Below are positions 1 to 8,110 of a DNA stretch of 64,000 nucleotides, one piece after another. The stretch is taken from positions 950,316-1,014,315 of the forward strand of contig NZ_MRDH01000006.1 of the NCBI RefSeq assembly GCF_002008225.1. The letters run 5' to 3'. Position numbers and translations under genes: made by a program. The stretch's first letter is position 1, and every line of letters starts with the position of its first letter. Below the pieces are notes generated by a model, which was not told where the DNA came from, ran no database searches, and saw only the letters and a program-made list of their open reading frames with translations. The DNA comes from Agrobacterium salinitolerans. Lineage in GTDB: Bacteria; Pseudomonadota; Alphaproteobacteria; Rhizobiales; Rhizobiaceae.

Positions 1-99
1 GCAGGCCATGGCGGCAAGTCCGGGCGTTTCCAGCGGCTGGAGGAAATCGCCTTCGAATATGCCTTTGCGCTGAAGGTGGCCGGCAAGGACGCTGTTTGA
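1..99 (+). CDS. ptrB: Oligopeptidase B, C-terminal end (partial)
   Basis: The frame is open from base 1 to a TGA at 97-99, leaving the last 32 residues of a protein. They contain GHGGKSGRF followed by EYAF, which matches the extreme C-terminus of S9A prolyl oligopeptidases of the oligopeptidase B (protease II) type. In that family the His of GHGG is the catalytic-triad histidine. The enzyme cleaves short peptides after basic residues. The Ser and Asp of the triad lie outside the window, so the call rests on this tail only. A GC-rich hairpin follows 14 bases after the stop. Confidence 0.75.
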   Translation, partial: AGHGGKSGRFQRLEEIAFEYAFALKVAGKDAV

Positions 100-113
100 C
101 ATCTGATCGTGGT

Positions 114-138
114 CGGGCGGCGACAGGGCCGCCGCCCG
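114..138 (+). terminator. GC-rich hairpin after ptrB
   Basis: A perfect 9-bp stem (CGGGCGGCG at 114-122, CGCCGCCCG at 130-138) with a 7-base loop lies just downstream of the ptrB stop. There is no run of T after it, so it is a weak candidate for an intrinsic terminator. Confidence 0.4.
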
Positions 139-593
139 CACCGAAACAGCATAAAAATACCTTCACAAACCCTCTTTCCGAATATTTTTTCCACAAAATC
201 GCGACTTTATTTTCTCCTTGAATTCCGACTTGATTCCACCGGGATTTTTATTTCGCCATACTGAAATATGTAATATATTTCTAAAAAATTAGAATATATT
301 CCATGTATTACACCAAATAAAAAACGCTCCAAAAATCGAACGCATGGCTGCGATGCGCCATTTTGCGTTGCAATATCACTTTTTGGCCGTATTATGCCGA
401 CCGTTGACATATTCATGCGCATTTTCGCCGTTGTTCTTGCGGCAATTCCGCAGCGTGTTCTGCGGTTATTCTTCTTGCCGTCAATTTTCGGCTTTTTCAC
501 GCGCTATGTCAGTTCGCCCTTGGCAATCCGGGCTTTGCAGTGCTCCCGCTTTGCCAACTGAAAACACTGCATCAGACTTGGGGGTCTTACACC
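139..593. other. Long AT-rich intergenic region before the ABC importer
   Basis: This 455-base stretch has an AT-rich core around 180-340, unlike the surrounding coding DNA, and a perfect 6-bp hairpin (CCGCAG/CTGCGG) at 448-465. It probably carries the promoter and control region of the transporter operon. I could not pick out a convincing -35/-10 pair. The short ORFs in it have no ribosome binding site and no recognisable protein features. Confidence 0.5.
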
Positions 594-1604
594 ATGAAGA
601 AACTCCTAGCCTCGACCATTCTCGTAACGGGCTTTACCATCGCTGCCGGTGCAGCAAATTCCGCCAATGCCGCCGAAGAGTGCGGCAGCGTCACCATCGC
701 CGAAATGAACTGGGCATCCGCCGGCGTCGCGGCTTATGTCGACAAGTTCATCATGGAAAACGGCTATGACTGCACGGTCAATGTCGTCAGCGGCGACACC
801 ATGCCGACCTTCGCTTCCATGAACGAAAAGGGCCAGCCGGACATGGCGCCCGAATTGTGGGTCAATGCCGTGCGCGAGCCGCTTAATGCCGCCGTCAAGG
901 AAGGCCGGCTGATCGAAGCCTCGAAAATTCTCACCGATGGCGGTATCGAAGGCTGGTGGATCCCGAAATTCATCGCCGACGAACACCCCGACATCAAGAC
1001 CGTCGAGGATGCTCTGAAACATCCCGAACTGTTCCCGGCGCCTGAAGACGCCAGCAAGGGCGCCGTGCATAATTGCCCCTCCGGCTGGAACTGCCAGGTG
1101 ACGACCGCCAATCTCTACAAGGCGCGCGAAGGCGACAAGAAGGGCTTCACGCTGGTCGACACCGGTTCGGCCGCCGGCCTTGACGGCTCCATTGCCAATG
1201 CGTTTGAAAAGAAGCAGGGCTGGCTCGGCTATTATTGGTCGCCCACCGCCATTCTCGGCAAATACGAAATGGTGAAGCTGGACGATGGCGTCGAACTAGA
1301 CCGCGCCCATTTCGACGAATGCACGGCGAAGGTCGACTGCGCCGACCCCAAGGTCAACGCCTATCCGGTGGCCGATGTCTATACCGTCATCACCAAGGAC
1401 TTCGAAAGCAAGGCCGGCGTGACGCTGGACTACATCAAGGCCCGCAGCTGGGACAACAAGACCGTGGCCGAAATCCTCGCCTGGATGGATGAGAACCAGG
1501 GCACCAACGAGGACGGCGCGGAATATTTCCTCGAGAACCATGAGGACATCTGGACAAAGTGGGTGCCGGCCGAGGTGGTCGAGAAGATCAAGGCTTCGAT
1601 GTGA
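594..1604 (+). CDS. proX: Periplasmic substrate-binding protein of a ProU/OpuA-type ABC importer
   Basis: The 336-residue protein has a Sec signal peptide (MKKLLAS..., AxA cleavage after ANSANA near residue 27) and an OpuAC-type binding domain. It is rich in Trp and Tyr (for example GWW and GWLGYYW), as expected for an aromatic cage that binds a quaternary amine such as glycine betaine or proline betaine. Start 594 is preferred over the upstream frame start because the signal peptide begins there and a G-rich tract precedes it. It is the first gene of an X-W-V operon. Related rhizobial systems carry choline, proline or histidine (Cho, Hut), so the substrate is inferred, not shown. Confidence 0.8.
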   Translation: MKKLLASTILVTGFTIAAGAANSANAAEECGSVTIAEMNWASAGVAAYVDKFIMENGYDCTVNVVSGDTMPTFASMNEKGQPDMAPELWVNAVREPLNAAVKEGRLIEASKILTDGGIEGWWIPKFIADEHPDIKTVEDALKHPELFPAPEDASKGAVHNCPSGWNCQVTTANLYKAREGDKKGFTLVDTGSAAGLDGSIANAFEKKQGWLGYYWSPTAILGKYEMVKLDDGVELDRAHFDECTAKVDCADPKVNAYPVADVYTVITKDFESKAGVTLDYIKARSWDNKTVAEILAWMDENQGTNEDGAEYFLENHEDIWTKWVPAEVVEKIKASM

Positions 1605-1632
1605 TTGCTGGCGGGGTTGGCGCAAGCCGCTT

Positions 1633-1789
1633 ACCCCCCTCTGCCCTGCCGGGCATCTCCCCCTCAAGGGGGGGAGATCGGCTGGGTGCGCTTTCACCGC
1701 TTCATCCTCAACCATCGAGATGGGCGAGACCTTGCCGCAGATCGATCTCCCCCCTTGAGGGGGAGATGTCCGGCAGGACAGAGGGGGGT
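1633..1789. repeat. ~157-bp palindromic intergenic element, copy A
   Basis: The ends form a long inverted repeat: ACCCCCCTCTG...GGGAGATCG on the left and its complement ending in GAGGGGGGT on the right, around an asymmetric core. It lies between proX and proW. A second copy is at 58392-58546 in the opposite orientation. It resembles the short palindromic mosaic elements (RIME-like) common between genes in rhizobia. In RNA it would form a very stable stem, which could lower proW-proV expression relative to proX or stabilise the proX mRNA. Confidence 0.8.
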
Positions 1790-1848
1790 GCCCGCGCACT
1801 CCAACCTCCACCACCCATCCCCCAAAACCCATAGGGAAAACAACAATA

Positions 1849-2757
1849 ATGGCCCTCTGCAATTACTTGCCGGACATGCTCTGCAAGTTCCCCGCCATCG
1901 ACAATTCAACCATGCGTGTGGCACGCAAGACCATCGATGACGGCTTTCGCGATCTCGTGCGCAATTACGGCGATGCAATCGACGTCGTCGTGCATCCGCT
2001 GCAACTCTTCCTCAATTCCTCGGAGCGGCTGTTTATTCAGACCCCGTGGATCATCACCATGCTGGTCATTCTTGCCATTGTGCATTTCGCCGGTCGCAGC
2101 ATCAAGATCACCGCCGGTACCGCGGCGTCGCTGCTGATGATCGGCGCAGTGGGCCTCTGGCGCGACGCGATGACAACGCTGTCCATCGTCGCCATCGCCA
2201 CCCTGATCGCCATCGTCATCGGCCTGCCGCTCGGCATCCTGATGGGACGCTCGGAACGCCTTCAGCGCCTCATCAACCCCGTGCTGGACGTGATGCAGAC
2301 CATGCCGAGCTTCGTTTATCTCATCCCCGTGGTGGTGATATTCGGCATCGGCAAGGTTCCGGGCCTGATCGCAGTGGTGATCTACGCCATTCCGCCCGTC
2401 ATCCGCCTGACCAGCCTCGGCATTCGCCTGGTGGACCGGGAAGTGCTGGAAGCGGCGGACGCCTTCGGCTCCTCCAACCGCCAGAAGCTGTTCAATGTGC
2501 AGCTGCCGCTGGCGTTGCCCACCATCATGACCGGCATCAACCAGACTATCATGATGGCGCTCGCCATGGTCGTCGTCGCCTCCATGGTCGGTGTCGGCGG
2601 GCTCGGCAAGAACGTGCTGCAGGCCATCAACAACCAGTTCTTCACGGTAGGTTTCCTGAACGGTTTCGCTCTGGTCGCCATCGCCATCATGTTCGACCGG
2701 GCGAGCCAGGCTTTCGGCAAACGCCTGCAGAAATACCGCGAGGTCTCCCATGGCTAA
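1849..2757 (+). CDS. proW: ABC importer permease (ProW/OpuAB family)
   Basis: The 302-residue inner-membrane protein has about six hydrophobic segments from residue 70 onward and the BPD-transporter signature region (EAADAFGSS...LPLALPTIM) that docks on the ATPase. A hydrophilic N-terminal extension of about 65 residues precedes the first membrane span, as in other ProW proteins. Its 3' end overlaps the next gene by 8 bases, implying translational coupling with proV. It forms the translocation channel for the substrate delivered by the upstream binding protein. Confidence 0.88.
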   Translation: MALCNYLPDMLCKFPAIDNSTMRVARKTIDDGFRDLVRNYGDAIDVVVHPLQLFLNSSERLFIQTPWIITMLVILAIVHFAGRSIKITAGTAASLLMIGAVGLWRDAMTTLSIVAIATLIAIVIGLPLGILMGRSERLQRLINPVLDVMQTMPSFVYLIPVVVIFGIGKVPGLIAVVIYAIPPVIRLTSLGIRLVDREVLEAADAFGSSNRQKLFNVQLPLALPTIMTGINQTIMMALAMVVVASMVGVGGLGKNVLQAINNQFFTVGFLNGFALVAIAIMFDRASQAFGKRLQKYREVSHG

Positions 2758-3868
2758 AAGCATCGAAATCCGCAACCTTTACAAGATCTTCGGCAAGCAT
2801 CCCGAGAAATATCTCGAAGCGGTACGAAGAGGCATGGACAAGGTCGAGCTGAACGACAAACACAACCACGTACTCGGTCTCAATAACATCAACATCACCA
2901 TGCCGGGCGGCAAGATCACCGTCGTCATGGGGCTTTCCGGTTCCGGCAAGTCGACGCTGATCCGCCACATCAACCGGCTGATCGACCCGACCGCCGGTGA
3001 GGTTCTCTACGACGGCGAAGACATTTGCGGCATGAGCACGTCGGCGCTCCGGAAATTCCGCCGCCACAAGACGGCGATGGTGTTCCAGAAATTCGGCCTG
3101 CTGCCGCACCGCACAGTGCTGGAAAACAGCGTTTACGGCCTGGACATCCAGGGCATGCCGCGCAAGGAGAGCGAAGAGAAAGGCCGTTACTGGCTCAATC
3201 GTGTCGGCCTTGACGGCTACGAGGATTATTATCCGAACCAGCTTTCCGGTGGCATGCAACAGCGTGTCGGCCTTGCCCGCGCGCTTGCCAATGACGCCGA
3301 TATTCTCCTGATGGACGAAGCCTATTCGGCGCTAGATCCGCTGATCCGCGTCGATATGCAGACGATGCTGCTCGATCTGCAACAGGAGCTGAAGAAGACC
3401 GTGGTGTTCATCACCCATGATCTGGACGAGGCTCTGCGGCTCGGCGACCACATTGCCATCCTGAAAGACGGCGAAGTGGTGCAGCAGGGCGACGGCCAGA
3501 GCATCATCCTTTCACCGGCCGATGGTTACGTCACCGACTTCGTGCGCGACGTCAATCGCGGCCGCGTGCTGCAGGCGACCACGGTGATGGAGCCGCTGGA
3601 CAGCAAGCCGGAAGGCATGTCCGTGCCTGAGAACGCGACGCTGGAAACCATTGCCCGCGACATGTCCGAGGCCAATGAAACCCAGGCCCATGTGGTGGAT
3701 GAGGACGGCAAGCCGGTCGGCAGCATCGGTCTCGACACGCTGGTGGCCGCCATGGTGACGCCTGCGCAGCAGGAGACGGTGGCGACGGTTGAGGTGGAGG
3801 TGAAGGCGACGGATAAACCGGAGAAGGTACCGGAGCCCGTTGCTCCGGTGCAGAAGGAAACGGTGTGA
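2750..3868 (+). CDS. proV: ABC importer ATPase with C-terminal CBS region (ProV family)
   Basis: The 372-residue ATPase has Walker A GLSGSGKST, signature LSGGMQQRV and Walker B LLMDEAYSALDP. A C-terminal region from about 275 resembles the regulatory CBS domain of ProV/OpuAA, which in that family senses ionic strength. The last ~35 residues are a low-complexity Val/Glu/Lys tail. It overlaps proW by 8 bases and ends 35 bases before a perfect hairpin at 3904-3940. It energises uptake of a quaternary amine or amino acid, probably for osmoprotection or catabolism. Confidence 0.88.
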   Translation: MAKSIEIRNLYKIFGKHPEKYLEAVRRGMDKVELNDKHNHVLGLNNINITMPGGKITVVMGLSGSGKSTLIRHINRLIDPTAGEVLYDGEDICGMSTSALRKFRRHKTAMVFQKFGLLPHRTVLENSVYGLDIQGMPRKESEEKGRYWLNRVGLDGYEDYYPNQLSGGMQQRVGLARALANDADILLMDEAYSALDPLIRVDMQTMLLDLQQELKKTVVFITHDLDEALRLGDHIAILKDGEVVQQGDGQSIILSPADGYVTDFVRDVNRGRVLQATTVMEPLDSKPEGMSVPENATLETIARDMSEANETQAHVVDEDGKPVGSIGLDTLVAAMVTPAQQETVATVEVEVKATDKPEKVPEPVAPVQKETV

Positions 3869-3903
3869 TCCGCTTGATCCTGTCTATAAAGTTCTAAAAC
3901 TCT

Positions 3904-3940
3904 CCACGTCATCCTCGCCCTTGAGGCGAGGATGACGTGG
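3904..3940. repeat. Perfect 16-bp inverted repeat, CTTGA loop
   Basis: Arms at 3904-3919 and 3925-3940 (core GTCATCCTCG) flank the loop CTTGA. The same architecture and loop recur at 8060-8094, and related longer elements are at 9770-9843 and 51957-52041. It belongs to a dispersed REP-like family and may also act as terminator or mRNA stabiliser for proV. Confidence 0.8.
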
Positions 3941-4156
3941 TGTGTGAGGCAGGCCTTTCGGCACCCATGCGATCCTGCCTCGTCTCGCATATAAACGGCT
4001 GCTGCATCCTCGCACGCCCCGCCCCCTCCATGCAAAAACGAAGCACTACTTCGCCGGCTGTCAACCCTCGGCGATCGCTGCAACGCAGCAAGCGCAAGCT
4101 TCGGACAAGTTGCCGCCGTTAACCATTCGTTAACTTTTGAACGCGGAATCATCGAC

Positions 4157-4444
4157 ATGCAGATCGAAAGCAATATTGGCGGATATAATTATCAGGGTCG
4201 CATCCGCGACATCGAAAAAGCTGGCAGCGCGCAAAGTGCGCCGGAAGAGCAGGCCGTGAAGCGCGGCCCCGGCAACCCCACCGTTTCCAGCACCATTCTT
4301 TCCCAGTCTCTGGCCAATGTTCTTTGGGCCGTGGGCAATGGCAGCGCGCCCGCTTATCAGGAGACGGTCGCGGCCTCCGCCGAAGACACGGCGGAAGCCC
4401 AGGCTGAATGGGTGCGCAGCGCCTATTCGGAATATACCGAATAG
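4157..4444 (+). CDS. Small hypothetical protein, 95 aa
   Basis: I do not recognise the family. The protein is soluble-looking, with no signal peptide or membrane span, rich in Ala, Ser and Glu, with a central segment around residues 45-62 that could form an amphipathic helix. It ends with an acidic, Tyr-containing tail (YSEYTE). The ribosome binding site is weak. The gene is convergent with dmeF, 10 bases apart. Regular codon use suggests it is real, but only moderately so. Confidence 0.55.
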   Translation: MQIESNIGGYNYQGRIRDIEKAGSAQSAPEEQAVKRGPGNPTVSSTILSQSLANVLWAVGNGSAPAYQETVAASAEDTAEAQAEWVRSAYSEYTE

Positions 4445-4454
4445 GCGATTCCAA

Positions 4455-5453
4455 TCAGGCCCTTGCCGGGCTGACCTCCACCGTCACATGCGACAGTTCA
4501 TGTATGGCGGCAAGTTTCTGCTTATAAAAGGCCGGCGCTTTCGGCGCCCGCGAATGGATTGCCACAATGGCCGCATGGTGGCCGGGACCTACCTGCCAGA
4601 CATGCAGGTCGGTGATACGATCTTCTTCCGTTTCCACACTTTCACGGATTTCCTGCGGCAGGTCGTCCGCCAGCGGCACCGCATCGACAAGCGTCGTTGC
4701 CGTGGAACGAATGAGCCCCCATGACCAGCGGGCGATGACCAGACCACCGACGATACCCATCAACGGGTCGAGAAAGTTCCAGCCGTTCCACTTGCCGAGC
4801 AGCAGTGCAACGATGGCAAGGACCGAGGTCAGCGCATCCGCCAGCACATGCAGATAGGCGGCGCGCAGATTATTGTCCCGCCCGCCTTTTGCACCCTGCT
4901 CCGCATGCGAACCGTGATCGTGGTGGGCATGGCTGCCATGGTCATGATGGGCATGCGACCCGTGGCCATGATCGTGGTGATGGTCATCCTTCAACAGCAC
5001 GGCGCTGACGAGATTGACGACAAGTCCGATGACGGCAACGAGAATCGCCTGGTTGAAATCGATCTGGACGGGGCTGATGAGGCGCAAGCCACTTTCAACC
5101 GCGATCAGCAGCGCCACCACGGCGAGCACGACGGCGCTGGCGAAACCGGCGAGATCGCCGAACTTGCCGGTACCGAAGCTGAAGCGCGGATTGCGCGCCT
5201 CGCGCCTTGCATAGAGATAAGCGAGCGCCGAAATCAGCATTGCGCCCGCATGGGTGGACATGTGCCATCCGTCAGCCGTCAGCGCCATGGAGCCGAACCA
5301 GTGACCGGCGACAATCTCCGCCACCATCATGACGGTGGTCAATGCAATGACCATCCAGACGCGCCTTTCATTGCGCTCGTGATTCTGGCCAAGATAAATA
5401 TGGTGATGCTCCGCCGTGGCGAAAGGCTCGGAAGTCGTCGTCATGTCGCTCAA
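4455..5453 (-). CDS. dmeF: DmeF-type cation diffusion facilitator (Co/Ni efflux)
   Basis: The 332-residue inner-membrane antiporter has about six membrane segments and the CDF metal-site motif HVLADALTS (HxxxD). A strongly His-rich cytoplasmic loop at about 157-185, made of repeated HDHGSHAHH units, is typical of metal-loading loops. The N-terminus also has a His cluster (EHHHIY). In Agrobacterium and Rhizobium the DmeF family exports cobalt and nickel. It lies 68 bases downstream of dmeR on the same strand, so the two form an operon driven from the DmeR operator. Confidence 0.92.
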   Translation of the reverse strand: MSDMTTTSEPFATAEHHHIYLGQNHERNERRVWMVIALTTVMMVAEIVAGHWFGSMALTADGWHMSTHAGAMLISALAYLYARREARNPRFSFGTGKFGDLAGFASAVVLAVVALLIAVESGLRLISPVQIDFNQAILVAVIGLVVNLVSAVLLKDDHHHDHGHGSHAHHDHGSHAHHDHGSHAEQGAKGGRDNNLRAAYLHVLADALTSVLAIVALLLGKWNGWNFLDPLMGIVGGLVIARWSWGLIRSTATTLVDAVPLADDLPQEIRESVETEEDRITDLHVWQVGPGHHAAIVAIHSRAPKAPAFYKQKLAAIHELSHVTVEVSPARA

Positions 5454-5521
5454 TCCTCTCTCGACTCTACCGGCGCTTCTCAGCTGTGCCGGCCTTTTCC
5501 ATTCCGCTGGCCTGCGTCGAC

Positions 5522-5794
5522 CTACCGGATGTAGGTCTTCAGCACCTGGGCCAGTTCTTCCGCCGCCCGCGCCCGTTCATCTTCATTTTCGGCATGAACG
5601 ACATGTTCGTGCAGGTGCTCCTGCATCACCTCCCCCGTCAGGCCTGAAAGCGCGCCGCGCACGGAGGCGAGCAATTGCAGCACCTCACCGCAGGGCTTGG
5701 CCTCGTCCAATGCGCGCTCCACCGCCTCCATCTGCCCTTTCAGGCGGCGGATGCGGGCCAGCAGCTTGTCCTTGTTGCGGATCGTGTGGGACAT
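5522..5794 (-). CDS. dmeR: DmeR, RcnR/CsoR-family metal-sensing repressor
   Basis: The 90-residue all-helical repressor starts at the ATG at 5792-5794, inside a longer open frame. The four ligands used by E. coli RcnR for Ni/Co are all in place: His3, Cys35, His60 and His64. Family members bind DNA when metal-free and release it on Co/Ni binding. It is the first gene of dmeR-dmeF, and a perfect 26-bp dyad with a G6 centre lies 9 bases upstream of its start, so it should repress its own operon. Confidence 0.92.
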   Translation of the reverse strand: MSHTIRNKDKLLARIRRLKGQMEAVERALDEAKPCGEVLQLLASVRGALSGLTGEVMQEHLHEHVVHAENEDERARAAEELAQVLKTYIR

Positions 5795-5803
5795 ATGCAC
5801 CTC

Positions 5804-5829
5804 ATATACTATAGGGGGGTATAGTATAT
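5804..5829 (-). promoter_or_regulatory. DmeR operator, perfect 10-bp dyad around G6
   Basis: ATATACTATA at 5804-5813 and its exact complement TATAGTATAT at 5820-5829 flank GGGGGG. This matches the TACT-G-tract-AGTA style of operator bound by RcnR-family repressors and sits directly upstream of dmeR. Confidence 0.85.
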
Positions 5830-5923
5830 TGCGTCTAATTTTTGCACAAGGCGTGCATGACGCAATCTTCGGGAATGTTTCGGACCTTAAAAATGCCCCA
5901 TCAGAACTAGGGGACTCACAGTC

Positions 5924-6271
5924 ATGACGACTCTCGCAGCAACCAGCAGCATCAATTTCGCCTCTCCGGTCCGCGGCATCGCGCCTGCGCACAACCGGGA
6001 GAGCCAGTCCACAACCGAGGCTTTGCAGGAGCTGACGCGGGCGGCCCATCGCGCCATTTCGGTGGCAGGCAATGTCGCCACCGCTGTCGCTCCGCTTGCC
6101 GGTGCCTCCGCCAGCCTGGCCGCCGCTCTCTGGAACATGGATAGCGGCGCTTCCGCCCCCACTGGCGCCAATGCTGACGTGGCCGCTTCCGCCCAGCCGG
6201 ACATGGCAAGCCTCGAATCGCAGATTCTGAAGGCGCTGGCCCATGCTCTTGGCGTCAACGACGCCACTTGA
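5924..6271 (+). CDS. Hypothetical protein, 115 aa, Ala/Ser-rich
   Basis: I do not recognise a family. The protein has no cleavable signal. It is rich in Ala, Ser and Thr, with a hydrophobic helix-like segment around residues 46-70 (VATAVAPLAGASASLAAAL). A G-rich sequence (AGGGG) about 10 bases before the ATG could be the ribosome binding site. It is transcribed away from dmeR and ends 60 bases before the MerR gene; the zntR-type dyad lies between them. A role in metal response is possible by position only. Confidence 0.55.
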   Translation: MTTLAATSSINFASPVRGIAPAHNRESQSTTEALQELTRAAHRAISVAGNVATAVAPLAGASASLAAALWNMDSGASAPTGANADVAASAQPDMASLESQILKALAHALGVNDAT

Positions 6272-6298
6272 GGCCATTGAACCGGGCGCGAAAAAGCC

Positions 6299-6321
6299 AT
6301 ATCTCTAGAGACTGGAGATAT
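6299..6321 (+). promoter_or_regulatory. Probable ZntR operator upstream of its own gene
   Basis: The dyad CTCTAG-AGA-CTGGAG is at 6303-6317, extended to 7-bp arms ATATCTC/GAGATAT at 6299-6305 and 6315-6321. It matches the CTCTAG-TTG-CTAGAG dyad in the zntA promoter at 41238-41252. It overlaps the upstream ATG at 6320, which argues for translation starting at 6332. Confidence 0.65.
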
Positions 6322-6331
6322 GGAGAAAGCC

Positions 6332-6745
6332 ATGCTGTCCATCGGTGAACTATCGAAACGCACCGGCGTGAAGGTGCCGACGATCCGCTATTACGAGCAG
6401 ATGGGCCTCATCCGCGAGGCGGATCGTTCGGAGGGAAACCAGCGCCGTTACGAGAAATCCGACCTCGAAAGGCTGACCTTCATCCGCCATGCGCGCGATC
6501 TCGGCCTCAACATTGATGCCATTCGCGAACTTATCGCGCTCAGTCAGCACCGGGAAATGCCGTGCGAGGGTGCGGATCGCATCGCCGCCGAACATCTTGC
6601 TGACGTGCGCGAGAAGATTGCCAGCCTGAAGAAGCTGGAACACGAGCTCGAACGCATCGTCTCCCATTGCCACGGCCATTCGATCGAGGATTGCTACGTC
6701 ATCCGCGCGCTTTCCAACCATGGCATGTGCGAGGGTGAGCATTGA
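6332..6745 (+). CDS. zntR: MerR-family divalent metal regulator, ZntR-like
   Basis: The 137-residue MerR protein has an N-terminal winged helix-turn-helix (SIGELSKRTGVKVPTIRYY), a long dimerisation helix and a C-terminal metal loop (residues 113-133) with Cys113, Cys121 and Cys133. Cys78 matches the cysteine that marks Zn/Cd/Pb sensors, where the copper sensor CueR has Ser. Start 6332 is chosen because GGAG lies 7 bases before it; an ATG at 6320 lies inside the operator. A CTCTAG-N3-CTRGAG dyad precedes both this gene and zntA at 41.3 kb, so it is likely the activator of zntA. A different divalent metal specificity is possible. Confidence 0.75.
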   Translation: MLSIGELSKRTGVKVPTIRYYEQMGLIREADRSEGNQRRYEKSDLERLTFIRHARDLGLNIDAIRELIALSQHREMPCEGADRIAAEHLADVREKIASLKKLEHELERIVSHCHGHSIEDCYVIRALSNHGMCEGEH

Positions 6746-6874
6746 GCCGAAAACCGGGCTTGACAGAATATGGATTCGGGCGCATTGCATTCCCCATGAT
6801 CAACGAACGCGCACCCATCTCCTGCTCGTATTTTTGGGCCTTCCTTTAAGGGCGGCTCGACAGATCATATTGTC

Positions 6875-6905
6875 AACAAGCCGCCGTCAGGCGGCTTTGT
6901 TGTTT
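6875..6905 (+). terminator. Intrinsic terminator after zntR
   Basis: Stem AGCCGCC/GGCGGCT with loop GTCA (6879-6896), extended by AAC/GTT pairs, is followed by the T-rich tail TTTGTTGTTTT. It separates zntR from the acetyltransferase gene. Confidence 0.75.
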
Positions 6906-6948
6906 TCAAACGTCCTGACGGCACCGATAAGACCAAAGGACCGAAAAA

Positions 6949-7437
6949 ATGACCGAAGATAGCTCCCTGACACTGGAAAGACCGCCCGTCGTCATCATTC
7001 GCGGCGCGCGCAAGACCGATCTGCCCGAACTCAATGAGATGATCACGCTGCTTGCCTCCTACCATGGCGATGCGGCGGCGATCACGCCGGCGAAGCTTGA
7101 GCGCGACCTGTTCGGCGCCCTGCCCTGGGTGCATGGTCTCGTCGCCGAAGCCGATGGCGCGCTGATCGGTTACGCCCTGCTTCTGCCGCTCTACAGGGCG
7201 CAGGAAGGCCGACGCGGACTGGAGCTGCATCATCTCTTCGTGCGTGACGGCCATCGCGGCCATGGCACCGGCCAGCATCTGGTTTCCCGCGCCCGCGATA
7301 TCGCCAAGCGTCTCGGCTGCGACTATCTTTCCGTCAGCGCCACGACCGGCAATGTGGCGGCACATCGTTTCTACGAAAACATGGATTTCGCGCCGCGGCC
7401 GGTTACCGGCATGCGCTACATGCAGTCCATCGCCTGA
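6949..7437 (+). CDS. GNAT-family N-acetyltransferase
   Basis: The 162-residue protein has the GNAT fold: ELHHLFVRDGHRGHGTGQHL is motif A, with the acetyl-CoA-binding R/G-x-x-G-x-G/A segment, and a following FYENMDF is motif B. It is of the size of diamine, aminoglycoside or small-molecule acetyltransferases. The substrate cannot be assigned. It is 21 bases upstream of a DJ-1/PfpI gene and probably co-transcribed with it. Confidence 0.85.
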   Translation: MTEDSSLTLERPPVVIIRGARKTDLPELNEMITLLASYHGDAAAITPAKLERDLFGALPWVHGLVAEADGALIGYALLLPLYRAQEGRRGLELHHLFVRDGHRGHGTGQHLVSRARDIAKRLGCDYLSVSATTGNVAAHRFYENMDFAPRPVTGMRYMQSIA

Positions 7438-7458
7438 TTTCAACCCACGGAGACGGTC

Positions 7459-8025
7459 ATGACACGGATCGCCATTGCGCTCGCGCAGGATTTTGCCGAC
7501 TGGGAGCCGGCGCTGCTTACGGCGGCAGCGCGCAGCTATCTCGGTGTCGAGATCGTGCACGCCACGCCTGATGGCAGGCCCGTGACCTCGATGGGCGGGC
7601 TGAAGGTGACGCCGGACACATCCTATGACGCGCTCGATCCCGTTGACATCGATGCGCTCGTCATTCCCGGCGGTCTCAGCTGGGAAAAGGGAACGGCTGT
7701 CGATCTTGGCGGGCTGGTGCACCGGTTTCGCGACAGGGATCGGCTGGTGGCCGGCATCTGCGCGGCGGCAAGTGCGCTCGGCGGCACGGGTGTTCTGAAC
7801 GATGTCGCCCATACCGGCAATGCACTGGCATCGCATAAGGCCTATCCGGCCTATCGCGGTGAGGCGCATTATCTCGACCAGCCGAAAGCGGTCAGCGATG
7901 ATGGCATCATCACGGCACCCGGCAGCGCGCCGGTCAGTTTCGCCGTGGAAATCCTGAAACACCTCGGCCTCTTTGGTCCGGAAGCCGAGGCGGAACTTCA
8001 GGTTTTTGCGGCAGAGCATCGGTGA
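7459..8025 (+). CDS. DJ-1/PfpI family protein (class I glutamine amidotransferase-like)
   Basis: The 188-residue protein has the flavodoxin-like DJ-1/PfpI fold, with the nucleophile elbow GICAAASAL (Cys near residue 99) and the preceding VIPGGLSW strand that carries the usual acidic or backbone partner. Members include deglycases, chaperones and isonitrile hydratases; the exact reaction is not clear. It lies 21 bases after the acetyltransferase gene, and a hairpin repeat at 8060-8094 follows. Confidence 0.85.
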   Translation: MTRIAIALAQDFADWEPALLTAAARSYLGVEIVHATPDGRPVTSMGGLKVTPDTSYDALDPVDIDALVIPGGLSWEKGTAVDLGGLVHRFRDRDRLVAGICAAASALGGTGVLNDVAHTGNALASHKAYPAYRGEAHYLDQPKAVSDDGIITAPGSAPVSFAVEILKHLGLFGPEAEAELQVFAAEHR

Positions 8026-8059
8026 GGCGTACCGGCCTTTGCTGTCCGTAACATGTTCT

Positions 8060-8094
8060 CTCCGTCATTCCGGCCTTGAGCCGGAATGACGGAG
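8060..8094. repeat. Perfect 15-bp inverted repeat, CTTGA loop
   Basis: Arms at 8060-8074 and 8080-8094 (CTCCGTCATTCCGGC and its complement) around CTTGA have the same design as the element at 3904-3940. It lies between two convergent genes and may terminate both. Confidence 0.8.
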
Positions 8095-8110
8095 GCGAGA
8101 ACGGCGATGA

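Noticed and set aside
404..432. TTGACA as a -35 for the ABC importer
   Set aside because: No acceptable -10 follows at 16 to 18 bases.
207..500. 97-codon minus-strand ORF in the gap upstream of the ABC importer
   Set aside because: Basic low-complexity sequence in an AT-rich region, no ribosome binding site and no recognisable fold; probably chance.
1633..1789. Insertion sequence
   Set aside because: Too short for a transposase and no target-site duplication was seen; better described as a palindromic miniature element.
6320..6334. ATG at 6320 as the start of zntR
   Set aside because: It overlaps the operator dyad and lacks a ribosome binding site, whereas 6332 has GGAG at 7 bases and begins the conserved SIGELSKRTG.
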